A DNA stretch of 64,000 bases from Bradyrhizobiaceae bacterium PARB1 (GCA_002256345.1 NKIY01000006.1:1-64000); one strand, 5' to 3'; counted from the first letter of the stretch, positions 1 to 8,155 are shown. The notes: generated by a model from the letters alone, not told the origin. Numbers and translations are program-made.

Positions 1-1
1 C

Positions 2-406
2 AATTCGCCGTTCGGCGAGGTGCTGAAGGCGATCCGCGAAAACGAGCCGCGCGCGATTTCGCTCGGCTACAAGACCGATCAGTACAAGCTGCTCGCCTTC
101 ATCCTGTCGGGTGTGTTGGCCGGTTTCGCCGGCTCGCTGAAGGTGTTCGTGGCGCAGAACGCCTCGCTCACCGACGTGCACTGGACCATGTCCGGCGAGG
201 TCGTTCTAATCACGCTGGTCGGCGGTCTTGCGACCCTCTACGGCCCGGTGGTCGGCGCCTTCGTGATCATCGCCATGCAGCAGTATCTCGCCGGCTTCGG
301 CCAGTGGGTGACGGTGATCCAGGGTGTGATCTTCGTGATCTGCGTGCTCACCTTCCGCCGCGGCATCATCGGCGAGATCGCGCATCTGTTCAAACGCTCG
401 CTTTAG
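2..406 (+). CDS. livM: LivM-type branched-chain amino acid ABC permease, C-terminal part
   Basis: This is the 3' end of an inner-membrane permease of the high-affinity branched-chain amino acid (LIV/HAAT) ABC importers. The frame is open from the left edge and begins inside the segment S-P-F-G-E-V-L-K-A-I-R-E-N-E, the conserved cytoplasmic loop of LivM that contacts the ATPase. The rest shows at least three hydrophobic segments, the usual GLATLYGPVVGA turn, and a basic tail typical of the LivM C-terminus. The N-terminal two thirds lie outside the window, so the start cannot be given. LivM normally sits with livH, livG, livF and a binding protein; these would be upstream. Nothing follows it on the plus strand. 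Substrate is not certain, since LIV-type systems in this group also carry aromatic acids, amides and urea. Confidence 0.9.
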   Translation, partial: NSPFGEVLKAIRENEPRAISLGYKTDQYKLLAFILSGVLAGFAGSLKVFVAQNASLTDVHWTMSGEVVLITLVGGLATLYGPVVGAFVIIAMQQYLAGFGQWVTVIQGVIFVICVLTFRRGIIGEIAHLFKRSL

Positions 407-601
407 CGACAACCACAATGGCTTTTTTTGGCGCAAAGCGGACACACTGAGTAGCGTCCGGTGGTTGCCCGCGCCGAGACCAATGCTGCATATGCTGACA
501 CAGCGCCGTATGCCCAGAAGCCATTCTGGTCTCATCACGCGCGAGTTGGGCAAAGTGCGATGCGTACTACTTCAGGGTACAATGCGGGGATCGATCTTTT
601 T

Positions 602-1396
602 CTAACCTTGCAAGCGGCTATGTGGGGAACGCCGCATCCAATCGAGCCCATCGAGTGTTTTTCCATGCGGAGTGTACTCGCACCCAATGTAGCCGCCATA
701 GCCCACTGCTTCCAGCGTGTCATAGAGCCGCTCGAATTCGATTTTTCCGGTTCCAGGTTCATGGCGGCCTGGATGGTCTGCGATATGGATGTGATAGATC
801 TGAGCAGCGTGGTCTCGGATGAATGCGAACGGGTTCTGACCAGTCATCGTAGCATGAAATACGTCGAAGAGCAGGCGAACGTTCGGTGCGCCGATTTCGG
901 CCATCGCGCGCACCGCCTCCATTGGATCCTCTACGAAATAGTTGGAGATGCTTCCGCTGCTGATCGGCTCGATCAGCAGCAGTACACCGCGCTCGGCTGC
1001 GGCGTTGGCGGCCATGCGCATATTGGCGATATAGGTGTCCCACATCTGTTGTCGGTCGGCATCGGCAGGGCGCACACCGGCCATGCAATGGAGCGCGGGG
1101 ATGCCGGCCTCCACGGCGTAATCGAGACTGTCTGCCAGCAAGGCGCGGAATCGCTCGATTTGATCCGGCAGCGCGGCAAATCCTTTCTCGCCGCGCGCAA
1201 TGTCGCCAGCGGGGAAACTCGACTGAACGATGCCCAAACCGTTTTCGGCGAGGAGTTGTTTGACCCGTGTGGCAGGCAATGAGTAGAGCGAGGGATGCTC
1301 CACCACTGTGAAGCCGGCGTCTCGAGCGGCAGCAAACCTCTGTTCCAGCGGTACTTCGTTAAAAAGATAACCAATATGAGCGCTGAAGCCCTTCAT
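602..1396 (-). CDS. otnI: Hydroxypyruvate isomerase family, probable 2-oxo-tetronate isomerase
   Basis: A 264-residue TIM-barrel isomerase of the Hyi/OtnI family (AP endonuclease 2-like barrel). In the established tetronate pathway OtnI converts 2-oxo-tetronate to 3-oxo-tetronate. Glu143 in LLIEPIS and Glu240 in IGCEYTP match the two metal-binding catalytic glutamates of the family, with Asp178 and His204 completing the site. The longer reading frame extends 52 residues upstream, but that part is arginine- and serine-rich nonsense. The ATG at 1396 is preceded by a GGGGAAGAG ribosome site, so it is preferred. It is the last gene of the minus-strand operon, 37 nt after the OtnC-like gene. Hydroxypyruvate isomerase activity is the alternative, but the otnC and otnK neighbours favour OtnI. 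Confidence 0.88.
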   Translation of the reverse strand: MKGFSAHIGYLFNEVPLEQRFAAARDAGFTVVEHPSLYSLPATRVKQLLAENGLGIVQSSFPAGDIARGEKGFAALPDQIERFRALLADSLDYAVEAGIPALHCMAGVRPADADRQQMWDTYIANMRMAANAAAERGVLLLIEPISSGSISNYFVEDPMEAVRAMAEIGAPNVRLLFDVFHATMTGQNPFAFIRDHAAQIYHIHIADHPGRHEPGTGKIEFERLYDTLEAVGYGGYIGCEYTPHGKTLDGLDWMRRSPHSRLQG

Positions 1397-1433
1397 CGCA
1401 ACTCTTCCCCGTTCTCGCTGTTGGATATCGGCA

Positions 1434-2078
1434 TCACGACGTACCGAACACGGCGTGCAGTTCGGCGACCTGCGCCGTGGTGAGAATGCGCGGCTGGCGT
1501 GCTTGAAGCAGCACGAGGAGCTTCGCCGTCTCTTCAAGTTCTTCTGCGGCATAGACTGCGCTGGTCAGGTCGCTGGCGGTGACCACCGTCCCGTGATTAG
1601 CCAGAAGCACGGCGGCTCTGGAGCCACCCAGCTCTCGGATCATTGTGCCCATCGCGGGGTCGCCAGGGCGCACATAGGGCAGCAGCGGCACCCGGCCCAC
1701 ACGCATCACCACATAGGGCGTGAGCGCAGGGATGCAATCGTGCGGATCGAGATCGGGAAGGCAGGAAAGCGCAGTCGCGTAGGTGGAATGCAGATGCACC
1801 ACGGCTCCTGCCTGCGGGCGCGTCTCGTAGAACGCCTGATGCAGGAAGATTTCCTTGGACGGCTTGTCGCCGGAAATGTGCCGACCATTGCGATCCAATT
1901 TTGAAATGCACGGAGGATCGAGAGAGCCGAGACACGAATTAGTCGGGGTGATCAGCAGGCCATCGGCGACAGCGACGCTGATATTGCCCGCCGAGCCGAC
2001 GGAAAAGCCTCGTTCGTAAAGCGAGCGCGACAGCCGTACCAACTCGGCCCGCGCTGTGGCCTCGTCCATTGTTGTCAC
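1434..2078 (-). CDS. otnC: Class II aldolase/adducin family, probable 3-oxo-tetronate 4-phosphate decarboxylase
   Basis: A 214-residue zinc-dependent class II aldolase-fold protein. In the OtnK-OtnC pathway the enzyme decarboxylates 3-oxo-tetronate 4-phosphate to dihydroxyacetone phosphate. Visible signatures are the N-terminal GSAGNIS phosphate-binding loop (about residues 28-34), the base glutamate in PSKEIFLH (Glu76), and zinc ligands His95 and His97 in VVHLHST with a third at His162 in ANHGT. Length matches fuculose-phosphate-aldolase relatives. Its start overlaps the stop of the upstream kinase gene by 4 nt, the usual sign of translational coupling. L-fuculose- or L-ribulose-phosphate-type aldolase specificity cannot be excluded from sequence alone; the adjacent kinase makes OtnC the best reading. 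Confidence 0.87.
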   Translation of the reverse strand: MTTMDEATARAELVRLSRSLYERGFSVGSAGNISVAVADGLLITPTNSCLGSLDPPCISKLDRNGRHISGDKPSKEIFLHQAFYETRPQAGAVVHLHSTYATALSCLPDLDPHDCIPALTPYVVMRVGRVPLLPYVRPGDPAMGTMIRELGGSRAAVLLANHGTVVTASDLTSAVYAAEELEETAKLLVLLQARQPRILTTAQVAELHAVFGTS

Positions 2079-3355
2079 GCCGCGCCTCCACCGATCGCCC
2101 GGATCGCCTTCTCGAAGAAATCGACGCTGCCGAAATTGCCGGATTTCAGCGCCATGCCCAGCATCGCGCCATCTTCGGTGGTGAGCACCGGCACGCCAGG
2201 ATCGATCTCAGGCCCGACCCGGAAGGACGTCAGCCCGAGCGCGGACACGACGGCGCCGGAAGTTTCGCCACCGCCGACCACGATGCGCCGTACGCCCAAG
2301 TCGTAGAGTTCGCGCGCGGCGTCGGCGAACAACGCATCGAGCCGTTGCGCTACGGCCTCGCGGCCATGCTTGCGCTGAAGCTCCGCAACTTCCTCAGGGC
2401 GTGAGGACGAATAGACTAACGGCACCTGCCCGTGATTGGCGCGGATGAAAGCAACGACGTCACCAGCGCCTGACGTACCATCGATCACCTTCTCCACATC
2501 AATGGCAAAGACCGGGTGGTTCACTGCGTGTCGCTCGATCTGCCCGAGCGTCGCGCGCGAGCAACTGCCGACCAGCACAGCCTCCGGTCCCTCGATGGCT
2601 GGCGCTATGGTGCGTCCGCCATGGGCGAGGCCCTGGGAAATGAAGTTGCGCGGCAGGCCACGCGCGATGCCGGAGCCGCCGGTGAGCAGAACCGTGTCCT
2701 TGCAGGCGGCAGCGATTGTCAGCAGATTGTCGTTGGAAATGGCGTCGACTATGACGAGGCGCTCGCCCCGGGAGGCGGCTTCATCGAGCGCGCTGCGCAG
2801 GGCAAAGGGGCCGCTCTGCACGACCGCCCAATCCACCAGTCCGACGGGATCGTCGCACTGGATGGCGAGGCAGCGACGGAGATCTGCATCAGTCATCGGG
2901 TTGAGCGGGTGATGCTCCATGCCGGATTCGTTCAGCGGCCGATCACCGACGAAGAGATGGCCTTTGTAAAGAGTGCGGCCGGTATCGGGAAAAGCCGGGC
3001 AGGCAATGACGCCATGTACATTGAGCCGCCGGGCGAGCGTCTCGCCAACCGGGCCGATATTGCCGTCGGGCGTGGAATCGAAGGTCGAGCAATATTTGAA
3101 GATGATCTGGCGGCAGCCCTGTCGCAACAGCCAGTCTAGCACTTGAAGTGACTGTGTGCAGGCTTCTTCCGCGAGAATGGAGCGGCTCTTCAGCGCGACG
3201 ACGCATGCCTCCACATCCGGCGCCGCGTTGGCGGTGGGCAGGCCGAGATATTGCACAGTCTTCAGCCCGCCTTCCGGCGCGACGCCTTGCGCCAGTGTAT
3301 TGGCAATGTCGCTCGCGCCGGTGAAGTCGTCAGCAATAACCCCGAGCAATGCCAT
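2075..3355 (-). CDS. otnK: Four-carbon acid sugar kinase (DUF1537), probable 3-oxo-tetronate kinase
   Basis: A 426-residue kinase of the DUF1537 family that phosphorylates 3-oxo-tetronate on O4 with ATP. The N-terminal domain opens with GVIADDFTGASDIAN, the family hallmark at residues 5-19, which binds the acid sugar. The C-terminal nucleotide-binding domain shows VLVGSCSRATLGQI and the glycine-rich GGGETSGAVV loop. The frame extends five codons upstream to a TTG, but the ATG at 3355 has a GAGGAG ribosome site 7 nt ahead and begins exactly at the conserved N-terminus. The gene lies 99 nt downstream of the racemase-like gene and overlaps otnC. Family members include D-threonate and L-threonate/D-erythronate pathway kinases; stereochemistry of the natural substrate is not visible here. 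Confidence 0.92.
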   Translation of the reverse strand: MALLGVIADDFTGASDIANTLAQGVAPEGGLKTVQYLGLPTANAAPDVEACVVALKSRSILAEEACTQSLQVLDWLLRQGCRQIIFKYCSTFDSTPDGNIGPVGETLARRLNVHGVIACPAFPDTGRTLYKGHLFVGDRPLNESGMEHHPLNPMTDADLRRCLAIQCDDPVGLVDWAVVQSGPFALRSALDEAASRGERLVIVDAISNDNLLTIAAACKDTVLLTGGSGIARGLPRNFISQGLAHGGRTIAPAIEGPEAVLVGSCSRATLGQIERHAVNHPVFAIDVEKVIDGTSGAGDVVAFIRANHGQVPLVYSSSRPEEVAELQRKHGREAVAQRLDALFADAARELYDLGVRRIVVGGGETSGAVVSALGLTSFRVGPEIDPGVPVLTTEDGAMLGMALKSGNFGSVDFFEKAIRAIGGGAA

Positions 3356-3454
3356 AGGGGCGCTCCTCAACTTTTCTTGTTGTCATGATCGTGCGTGTAC
3401 TTCGCTCGTGAAGCGGTATTGCCGTGGCCTCGGCACGGGGCCCCGAGCAAGGCT

Positions 3455-4114
3455 CTATGCGGCAATCAACGTCTTCATCAGATCGACAGCGGCGTCGGGG
3501 GCAGTGAGCACGGGCACATCGACGGCTTTGCGAACCGCTTCGGCGGCGCGCGACGTCGAAAAATGCGCGAGCATGATGGCGTCGGCCTTCTGGAGCTCTG
3601 GCGCGCGAGCCGCCACCAATTCGTTATGCGACGATGCATCACCCTGACGGAGCAGATCCATCGCGCGGTCGACCACGATGGTGGTGAGGGAGGCGGTTGC
3701 CGATCCTTCGCGAACGAAGTCGTCAAATTCTTCGGTCATAGTCACGACGGCCGGTGCGAATGTCGCGAGCATGCCGATATTTTTGCCCTGGCTGATGGCC
3801 GCGCGAAACATCGCCTCGTTCGGTTTGAGGACGGGAATCGGCAGTTCAGCAATGAGCCGGTCAATCGCCGGACCAAAGGCCGAGCAGGTGATCAGGATGC
3901 CATCGGCACCGGTCCGATGTGCGTAGCGGCCAAAGGAAACGAAGCGGTCAATCATGGCTTCGGACAGGTCGGCTTCCCGTGCCCGGTCGATCGAAAGACC
4001 GTCGTCGAGCAGGTTGATGGTTTCCGCGGCTGACCATCGCTGCGCGAAAGCGTTTCGGATCGGCTCCATCGCTACGGGGGTCGCGTGAAGCAGGACGATG
4101 CGTGGGGAGGCCAT
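3455..4114 (-). CDS. Aspartate/glutamate racemase superfamily protein
   Basis: A 219-residue protein of the Asp/Glu/hydantoin racemase superfamily. It begins with a typical RIVLLHATPVAMEPI strand-loop, and the first catalytic cysteine is present in ILITCSAFGP (Cys77). The region that normally carries the second cysteine reads MLAHFSTSRA, so serine or threonine replaces it. True two-base racemisation is therefore doubtful; a lyase, isomerase or decarboxylase-like role is more likely. Related proteins commonly sit beside DUF1537 kinases and SMP-30-type enzymes in sugar-acid operons. It is the third gene of the operon, 25 nt after the binding-protein gene and 99 nt before otnK. The specific reaction is not known. 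Confidence 0.75.
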   Translation of the reverse strand: MASPRIVLLHATPVAMEPIRNAFAQRWSAAETINLLDDGLSIDRAREADLSEAMIDRFVSFGRYAHRTGADGILITCSAFGPAIDRLIAELPIPVLKPNEAMFRAAISQGKNIGMLATFAPAVVTMTEEFDDFVREGSATASLTTIVVDRAMDLLRQGDASSHNELVAARAPELQKADAIMLAHFSTSRAAEAVRKAVDVPVLTAPDAAVDLMKTLIAA

Positions 4115-4139
4115 CTTTCAATACTCCTGTCGGTCGAAA

Positions 4140-4862
4140 TCAGTTGGCGGTCGGCGCGGGAACGAAAGATGTCAGCCCACCCTTCTCATATGCGGTCGCT
4201 GCGGCGCCAGAGCCGAGCGCATCGAGAAAAGCGGAGGCAGCGTCTGGATGGCGTGCATCGGTGAAGATAGCGGCCGAGAAATCGGTGAAGGTCTGGATTT
4301 CGTCCGGGAACGGGCCGACAATATCGACGCCATCCACCGACATCAGTTCGCTAACCTGCTGGACAGCGAACTCGGCCTCGCCACTGATAATCTTTGTGGC
4401 AGTAAAGCCGGCAGGGATCGTGACGGCCCGCGCATTCACCTCATCGGCGATGCCTAGCCGCTTGATCAAATCCTGGAAGTAGATGCCGCTGGCGCCGCCG
4501 AGCGAATAGGCCACCGATCGCGCGCCGGTCAGCACGTCCTTCAGCGCCTCTAATGTCGATATGTCCGGCTTCGGAGCGCCGTGGCGGACGCCGAGCCCGA
4601 CCATGGCCCGTGCAATGGGAATGCGGGTGTCTCGACGGATGACGGACTCTTTTTCAAGCTCGTCCATCGCATGATCGATCGCGAGAATAACGTCGGCGCG
4701 TTCGCCATCACGGACGCGCCGCATCAGCACTGTGGTCGGATCCCAGATGATATCCGTCCGGATGCCGGTCTGCTGTTCGAAGCCGGGAACAATCCAGCGC
4801 TTGAACGCGACCTCGACGGCAAGCGCGCTCATGATCGAGAGGGGGGCAGTATTGTCAGTCAT
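4140..4862 (-). CDS. Molybdate-type (PBP2) substrate-binding protein without signal peptide
   Basis: A 240-residue periplasmic-binding-protein-fold protein resembling ModA/sulfate-type binding proteins. The motifs SALAVEVAFKR, GERADVILAID, YSLGGASGIYF, and IPAGFTATKIISGEAEFAVQQ follow the two-lobed PBP2 order. The start at 4862 is supported by a GGAGG ribosome site about 6 nt upstream; the frame runs 13 codons further but without a better site. From this start there is no hydrophobic export signal, so the protein is predicted to stay in the cytoplasm, unlike normal transport receptors. No cognate permease or ATPase lies alongside. It sits 31 nt after the hydroxyacid oxidase gene. A sensory or ligand-buffering role is possible; function is unknown. 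Confidence 0.75.
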   Translation of the reverse strand: MTDNTAPLSIMSALAVEVAFKRWIVPGFEQQTGIRTDIIWDPTTVLMRRVRDGERADVILAIDHAMDELEKESVIRRDTRIPIARAMVGLGVRHGAPKPDISTLEALKDVLTGARSVAYSLGGASGIYFQDLIKRLGIADEVNARAVTIPAGFTATKIISGEAEFAVQQVSELMSVDGVDIVGPFPDEIQTFTDFSAAIFTDARHPDAASAFLDALGSGAAATAYEKGGLTSFVPAPTAN

Positions 4863-4893
4863 TGCTTTCCTCCATTCGGCGACTTGAAGGCGC

Positions 4894-6207
4894 CTATGCA
4901 CGATTTTGGATGTGCCGCACCATGTCAGGTGTAAGCTCGTCCAGGGTCCGCAGCCCCATCAAGGCCATGTCCCGGTGAATCTCCTCGGACAGCAACCTGA
5001 TGGCATGCTGTACGCCGTCGGATCCGCCGAGCGAGGCGGCATAGAGGAACGGGCGGCCGAGAAAGACGAAGTCGGCGCCCAAGGCCAGTGCCTTGAGGAC
5101 ATCAGTGCCACGGCGAATGCCGCCGTCGATCATGACAGCCATTCCTTCCGCTTCCGCGCGGATCTCGGGTAGCGCGCGGATGGGAGCCTGGGCGCAGTCG
5201 AGCTGGCGGCCACCGTGATTGGAAATAATGACGCCGTCGGCTCCGAGCTGCCGTGCGGTGCGGACATCCGATGCTGCCAGCAAGCCTTTGATGACGAGCT
5301 TGCCCTTCCAGCGACGGCGGATCGCCTCGACATGGGACCACGCCAGCTGGTCGCGACTGTTCATATTGCGCACGAAATCGCGAGACAGCATCGGCGGGCC
5401 CTGCGTCGAGTCCATGTTCTCGAAATGAGGAACGCCGTGGTTCATGAAGGTTCTTCCCACCGTTCCGAACAGCCATCGCGGATGGAGCACGCTGTCCAGC
5501 GCGACCCTGGGCGTTACACGCAGCGGCATGCTGAAGCCATTGCGCACATTGTTCTCGCGATTTCCCGGAACTGGTGTATCGGCTGTTACAACCAGCGTGT
5601 CGAATCCAGCAGCCGCGACGCGGTCGATCATCGCGTCGATGCGCGGCTGATGGCCGGCGAGGTAAGCCTGAAACCAAGTGTGCGGGTTTTCGCGATACAC
5701 GTCCTCCAGCTTGATGAGCGAAGAGGCGCTGAGGATCATTGGCACTTGTGCTGAACGCGCGGCCAAAGCGAGCGCAATGTCGGCGCGATAGGCAACCATG
5801 GCGGCGCCGCCGAGCGGAGCTATGCCGACTGGGCTGTTATATTGGCGCCCGAAAAGCTCGCGGGCTTGGGTGCGTCCAGCCACATCCATAAGCGTGCGAG
5901 GGACAAGTGCCAGGTCGGCATAGGCCTGCCTTGCCTCACGCAGGCCCGCACCAGTCTCCACTGCACCGGCGACGTAGCTGTAAATCATGCGCGGCAAATA
6001 TCTGTGGGCGGCGCGCTCAAAGTCGTCCAGCGCCAGGTAGTCGCGAAAGCGCCGGGGAACGTTGGGAGACGCCATTGGAACCGCAGCCTGAATGACTTCG
6101 GCCTCAGGCCTGTTTGCGTCATCGACGGGCGGAATGATTGACTGGCCGGCCTCGCCCATCATTGCCGTCCTGCTCAAGATGCCACTGGAACTTGTGGTAT
6201 TCGTCAT
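4894..6207 (-). CDS. FMN-dependent alpha-hydroxy-acid oxidase/dehydrogenase
   Basis: A 437-residue flavoenzyme of the lactate dehydrogenase/glycolate oxidase/mandelate dehydrogenase family, which oxidises L-2-hydroxy acids to 2-oxo acids. The substrate Tyr76 lies in RMIYSYVAGA. Lys307 sits in KLVIKGLLA, the catalytic base His331 and substrate Arg334 sit in SNHGGRQLD, and the FMN phosphate loop is DGGIRRGTDVLKALALGA followed by GRPFLYA. The N-terminus is about 50 residues longer than most relatives, and the ATG at 6207 has no strong ribosome site; a start at Met16 or Met17 is possible. It is the promoter-proximal gene of the minus-strand tetronate operon. By context it may supply the 2-oxo acid for OtnI, replacing the NAD-dependent dehydrogenase of known pathways; this is inference. 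Confidence 0.88.
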   Translation of the reverse strand: MTNTTSSSGILSRTAMMGEAGQSIIPPVDDANRPEAEVIQAAVPMASPNVPRRFRDYLALDDFERAAHRYLPRMIYSYVAGAVETGAGLREARQAYADLALVPRTLMDVAGRTQARELFGRQYNSPVGIAPLGGAAMVAYRADIALALAARSAQVPMILSASSLIKLEDVYRENPHTWFQAYLAGHQPRIDAMIDRVAAAGFDTLVVTADTPVPGNRENNVRNGFSMPLRVTPRVALDSVLHPRWLFGTVGRTFMNHGVPHFENMDSTQGPPMLSRDFVRNMNSRDQLAWSHVEAIRRRWKGKLVIKGLLAASDVRTARQLGADGVIISNHGGRQLDCAQAPIRALPEIRAEAEGMAVMIDGGIRRGTDVLKALALGADFVFLGRPFLYAASLGGSDGVQHAIRLLSEEIHRDMALMGLRTLDELTPDMVRHIQNRA

Positions 6208-6421
6208 GATGCCGAACTTTATTACTTATGTCTGCTTTGTTGTAACAAGTATCGGCAGCACTTTACTGAGCGTGATTGCTATAAACGCTTGTCAGCAGCA
6301 CATGCGAAGCTCGCTTGTGGAAAGTATTACATAGCTGACACAGCTAAATGATGCTGTCAATCCCAAGAGATTTGACGTTTAATGTGCTGATTTCACTTAT
6401 AAATCTCGAAGATTAGTCGGT

Positions 6422-6436
6422 ATGTAATGCTTACAT
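6422..6436. promoter_or_regulatory. Palindromic operator candidate 1
   Basis: ATGTAA-TGC-TTACAT, two perfect 6-bp arms around a 3-bp centre. It shares both arms with a second copy 207 bp away. The arms resemble LacI-family half-sites (TGTAA...TTACA), but the classical LacI centre is even-numbered, so a GntR- or other family regulator is also possible. Confidence 0.55.
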
Positions 6437-6628
6437 TTTGACTGCCTTTGATGCCTTGCACGGAGTTCAGATCTACTCAGATATTGCAATAGCCGATTGA
6501 ATTCAGGCGCGTGCCATTGATCGCGGCGCGCCCCGACTTCGATTTCTCTGATCTCAAGTCTTACGAATACGTATAATATGAGTCGAAGACGCCATCGAAG
6601 TAATGGATACTACGAGGAGCGAGTGTTT

Positions 6629-6643
6629 ATGTAAATATTACAT
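6629..6643. promoter_or_regulatory. Palindromic operator candidate 2
   Basis: ATGTAA-ATA-TTACAT, with the same arms and the same 3-bp spacing as the copy at 6422-6436. It lies about 150 bp ahead of the binding-protein gene. Two such sites could allow looping or joint control of both divergent operons. The LacI-type protein encoded at 11955-12983 is the nearest candidate regulator. Confidence 0.55.
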
Positions 6644-6780
6644 TTTTGGTGCATCAAGTAAGGTATTGAAATATATCAGAATATTTATTGTTTGTCCGGG
6701 TTGACGAGCCTGTCATGTCTCTAATAGTGTAAAATCAATCAACAAGGGCAGAGATGCTGCCCGCATCTGGGGAGGTAACA

Positions 6781-8085
6781 ATGACAGGTTGGAGAGCGAG
6801 TTTCCGAGTCGCCGTGGCTGCCGGCGCTATGAGTGTTAGCGTGTTGATGTGGGGCGCGAGCGCTTGGGCGGTTGAATTGAAGATCGGGTACATGAAGCAC
6901 CCGATCCAGGAAGCCTCCATCGCCATGATGGAGAAATGGGCCGCCAAGAATGGCGTCACCCTCGTCAAGATCCCGATGGCCTATGAAATCTTCATGGAGA
7001 AGGTCACGGCCACGCTGACCTCGGGCGGCGATCAGTATGACATCATCTGGCACAACGATGACTGGGGTCAGCTCTGGAAGAATTGGCTGGCGACGACCAA
7101 TGATGTTCCCGGCATGGACACGGTGATGAAGCAGACCGTGGACGTGGCTTTCCTCAACGATGCCGGCAAGCGCACTGTCGTGCCGATGGCTCACACCTTC
7201 GGTGTGTTTTACTACCGCGCCGATCTCGTTGAAGAGGCAAGCCTGCCCAAGACCTGGGACGATCTCTCTGCGATCTCTCAGAAACTGCAGCGTGATGGCA
7301 AGGTGAAGTGGGGATACGTCGGCAGCATGGCGATGAATCACAGCTGGTTCAGCTGGTTCTGGGCCACTTGGGCAAATAATTGCGATGTGCTGGCGCCGGC
7401 CTATGAGCGCGACAACAGGGTGCTGGCCGCCCATGGCTGGAAGCCGATGATCGCGGAAGCCTGCTCGCGGCAGGTTGTCGAATATTGGTGGGATGCGATC
7501 AACAAGACTAAGATCAGTCCGCCTGCGATGATTTCCTACACGCGTAATGATGCGAATGCGATTTTCCAGGCGGGCGATGCAGCATTCACTGTCGCCGATC
7601 TGACGCTCTACGGGCAATTCAACGACCCGAAGAAGTCCAAGGTCGCAGGCAAGGTCAATATTGGCTATCTGCCGCTCGGACCCTCGCGCCAGGAGCCTGT
7701 TGCCTGGAACGACATTTGGGGATGGGCGATCCCCAAGGGCGTGCCTGCTGCTCGCCAGGAAGCGGCCAAGAAGATGCTGGGCGCAATGCTGCTCGACAAG
7801 GAAGGGCAGATCGACATGTGGAAGGCGACCGGTGGTCCGCCGCCCAACACCGAGGTCTGGAAGACCCTTGCTGAGACCGATCCGTTGTTCCGCCGTGCCG
7901 ACCAGGTTGTCTTCAAGGTCAAGCAGGTCATTGCCGGCGGCTACTACACTCCGGAATGGCCGGCAATCCACAAGGCCTACAATGACGGGGTCGTCGGTGC
8001 GCTGAACGGCTCGCGAGAAGACATCCAGAAGAAGCTAGAGTCGGCTGCTCCCGCCATTCGCGCAGCAGCATCCAAAACCAACTGA
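6781..8085 (+). CDS. Carbohydrate ABC transporter substrate-binding protein
   Basis: A 434-residue exported binding protein of the family-1 extracellular solute receptors (UgpB/MalE type). The ATG at 6781 directly follows a GGGGAGGT ribosome site; an upstream ATG at 6754 is less likely. A signal peptide is clear: a basic start (TGWRASFR), a hydrophobic core, and a likely cleavage after ASAWA near residue 31. The mature part begins VELKIGYMKHPIQEASIAMMEKW and shows the IIWHNDDWGQLW and HTFGVFYYRADLVEEASLPKTWDDL blocks typical of sugar receptors. It is first in the plus-strand operon and is followed by a hairpin and two permeases. The ligand is not readable; the downstream uronate-dehydrogenase-like gene and lactonase suggest a sugar or uronic acid. 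Confidence 0.92.
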   Translation: MTGWRASFRVAVAAGAMSVSVLMWGASAWAVELKIGYMKHPIQEASIAMMEKWAAKNGVTLVKIPMAYEIFMEKVTATLTSGGDQYDIIWHNDDWGQLWKNWLATTNDVPGMDTVMKQTVDVAFLNDAGKRTVVPMAHTFGVFYYRADLVEEASLPKTWDDLSAISQKLQRDGKVKWGYVGSMAMNHSWFSWFWATWANNCDVLAPAYERDNRVLAAHGWKPMIAEACSRQVVEYWWDAINKTKISPPAMISYTRNDANAIFQAGDAAFTVADLTLYGQFNDPKKSKVAGKVNIGYLPLGPSRQEPVAWNDIWGWAIPKGVPAARQEAAKKMLGAMLLDKEGQIDMWKATGGPPPNTEVWKTLAETDPLFRRADQVVFKVKQVIAGGYYTPEWPAIHKAYNDGVVGALNGSREDIQKKLESAAPAIRAAASKTN

Positions 8086-8104
8086 TCCCGCTCGCCCATA
8101 ACTG

Positions 8105-8128
8105 GCGGAAGCCGTCATTGGCTTCCGC
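8105..8128 (+). promoter_or_regulatory. Intercistronic hairpin after the binding-protein gene
   Basis: GCGGAAGCC and GGCTTCCGC form a perfect 9-bp stem around a 6-nt loop, followed by a pyrimidine-rich but not T-only stretch. It lies in the 70-nt gap between the binding-protein gene and the first permease. Such hairpins often stabilise the upstream mRNA or cause partial termination, so that the receptor is made in excess of the membrane components. Confidence 0.55.
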
Positions 8129-8155
8129 TTCCCTTCCGCTGAGAGACAGCATTTT

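Larger units (their letters stand above)
6208..6780. other. Divergent AT-rich control region
   Basis: This 573-bp stretch separates two divergent sugar-acid operons and is clearly richer in A and T than the genes on either side. It holds no convincing gene. It carries two perfect palindromes of the form ATGTAA-N3-TTACAT, listed separately, plus a lone TTACAT half-site near 6327-6332. A TTGACG hexamer at 6701-6706 is followed at plausible spacing by TAGTGT (6725-6730), a weak candidate promoter for the ABC transporter operon that starts at 6781. No promoter for the minus-strand operon stands out. Confidence 0.6.

Noticed and set aside
461-1282. 273-codon plus-strand frame
   Set aside because: It is antisense to the OtnI gene and has unlikely composition; long antisense frames are common in GC-rich DNA.
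6739-7971. 410-codon minus-strand frame
   Set aside because: It is the shadow of the ABC binding-protein gene, which has a signal peptide, ribosome site and family motifs.
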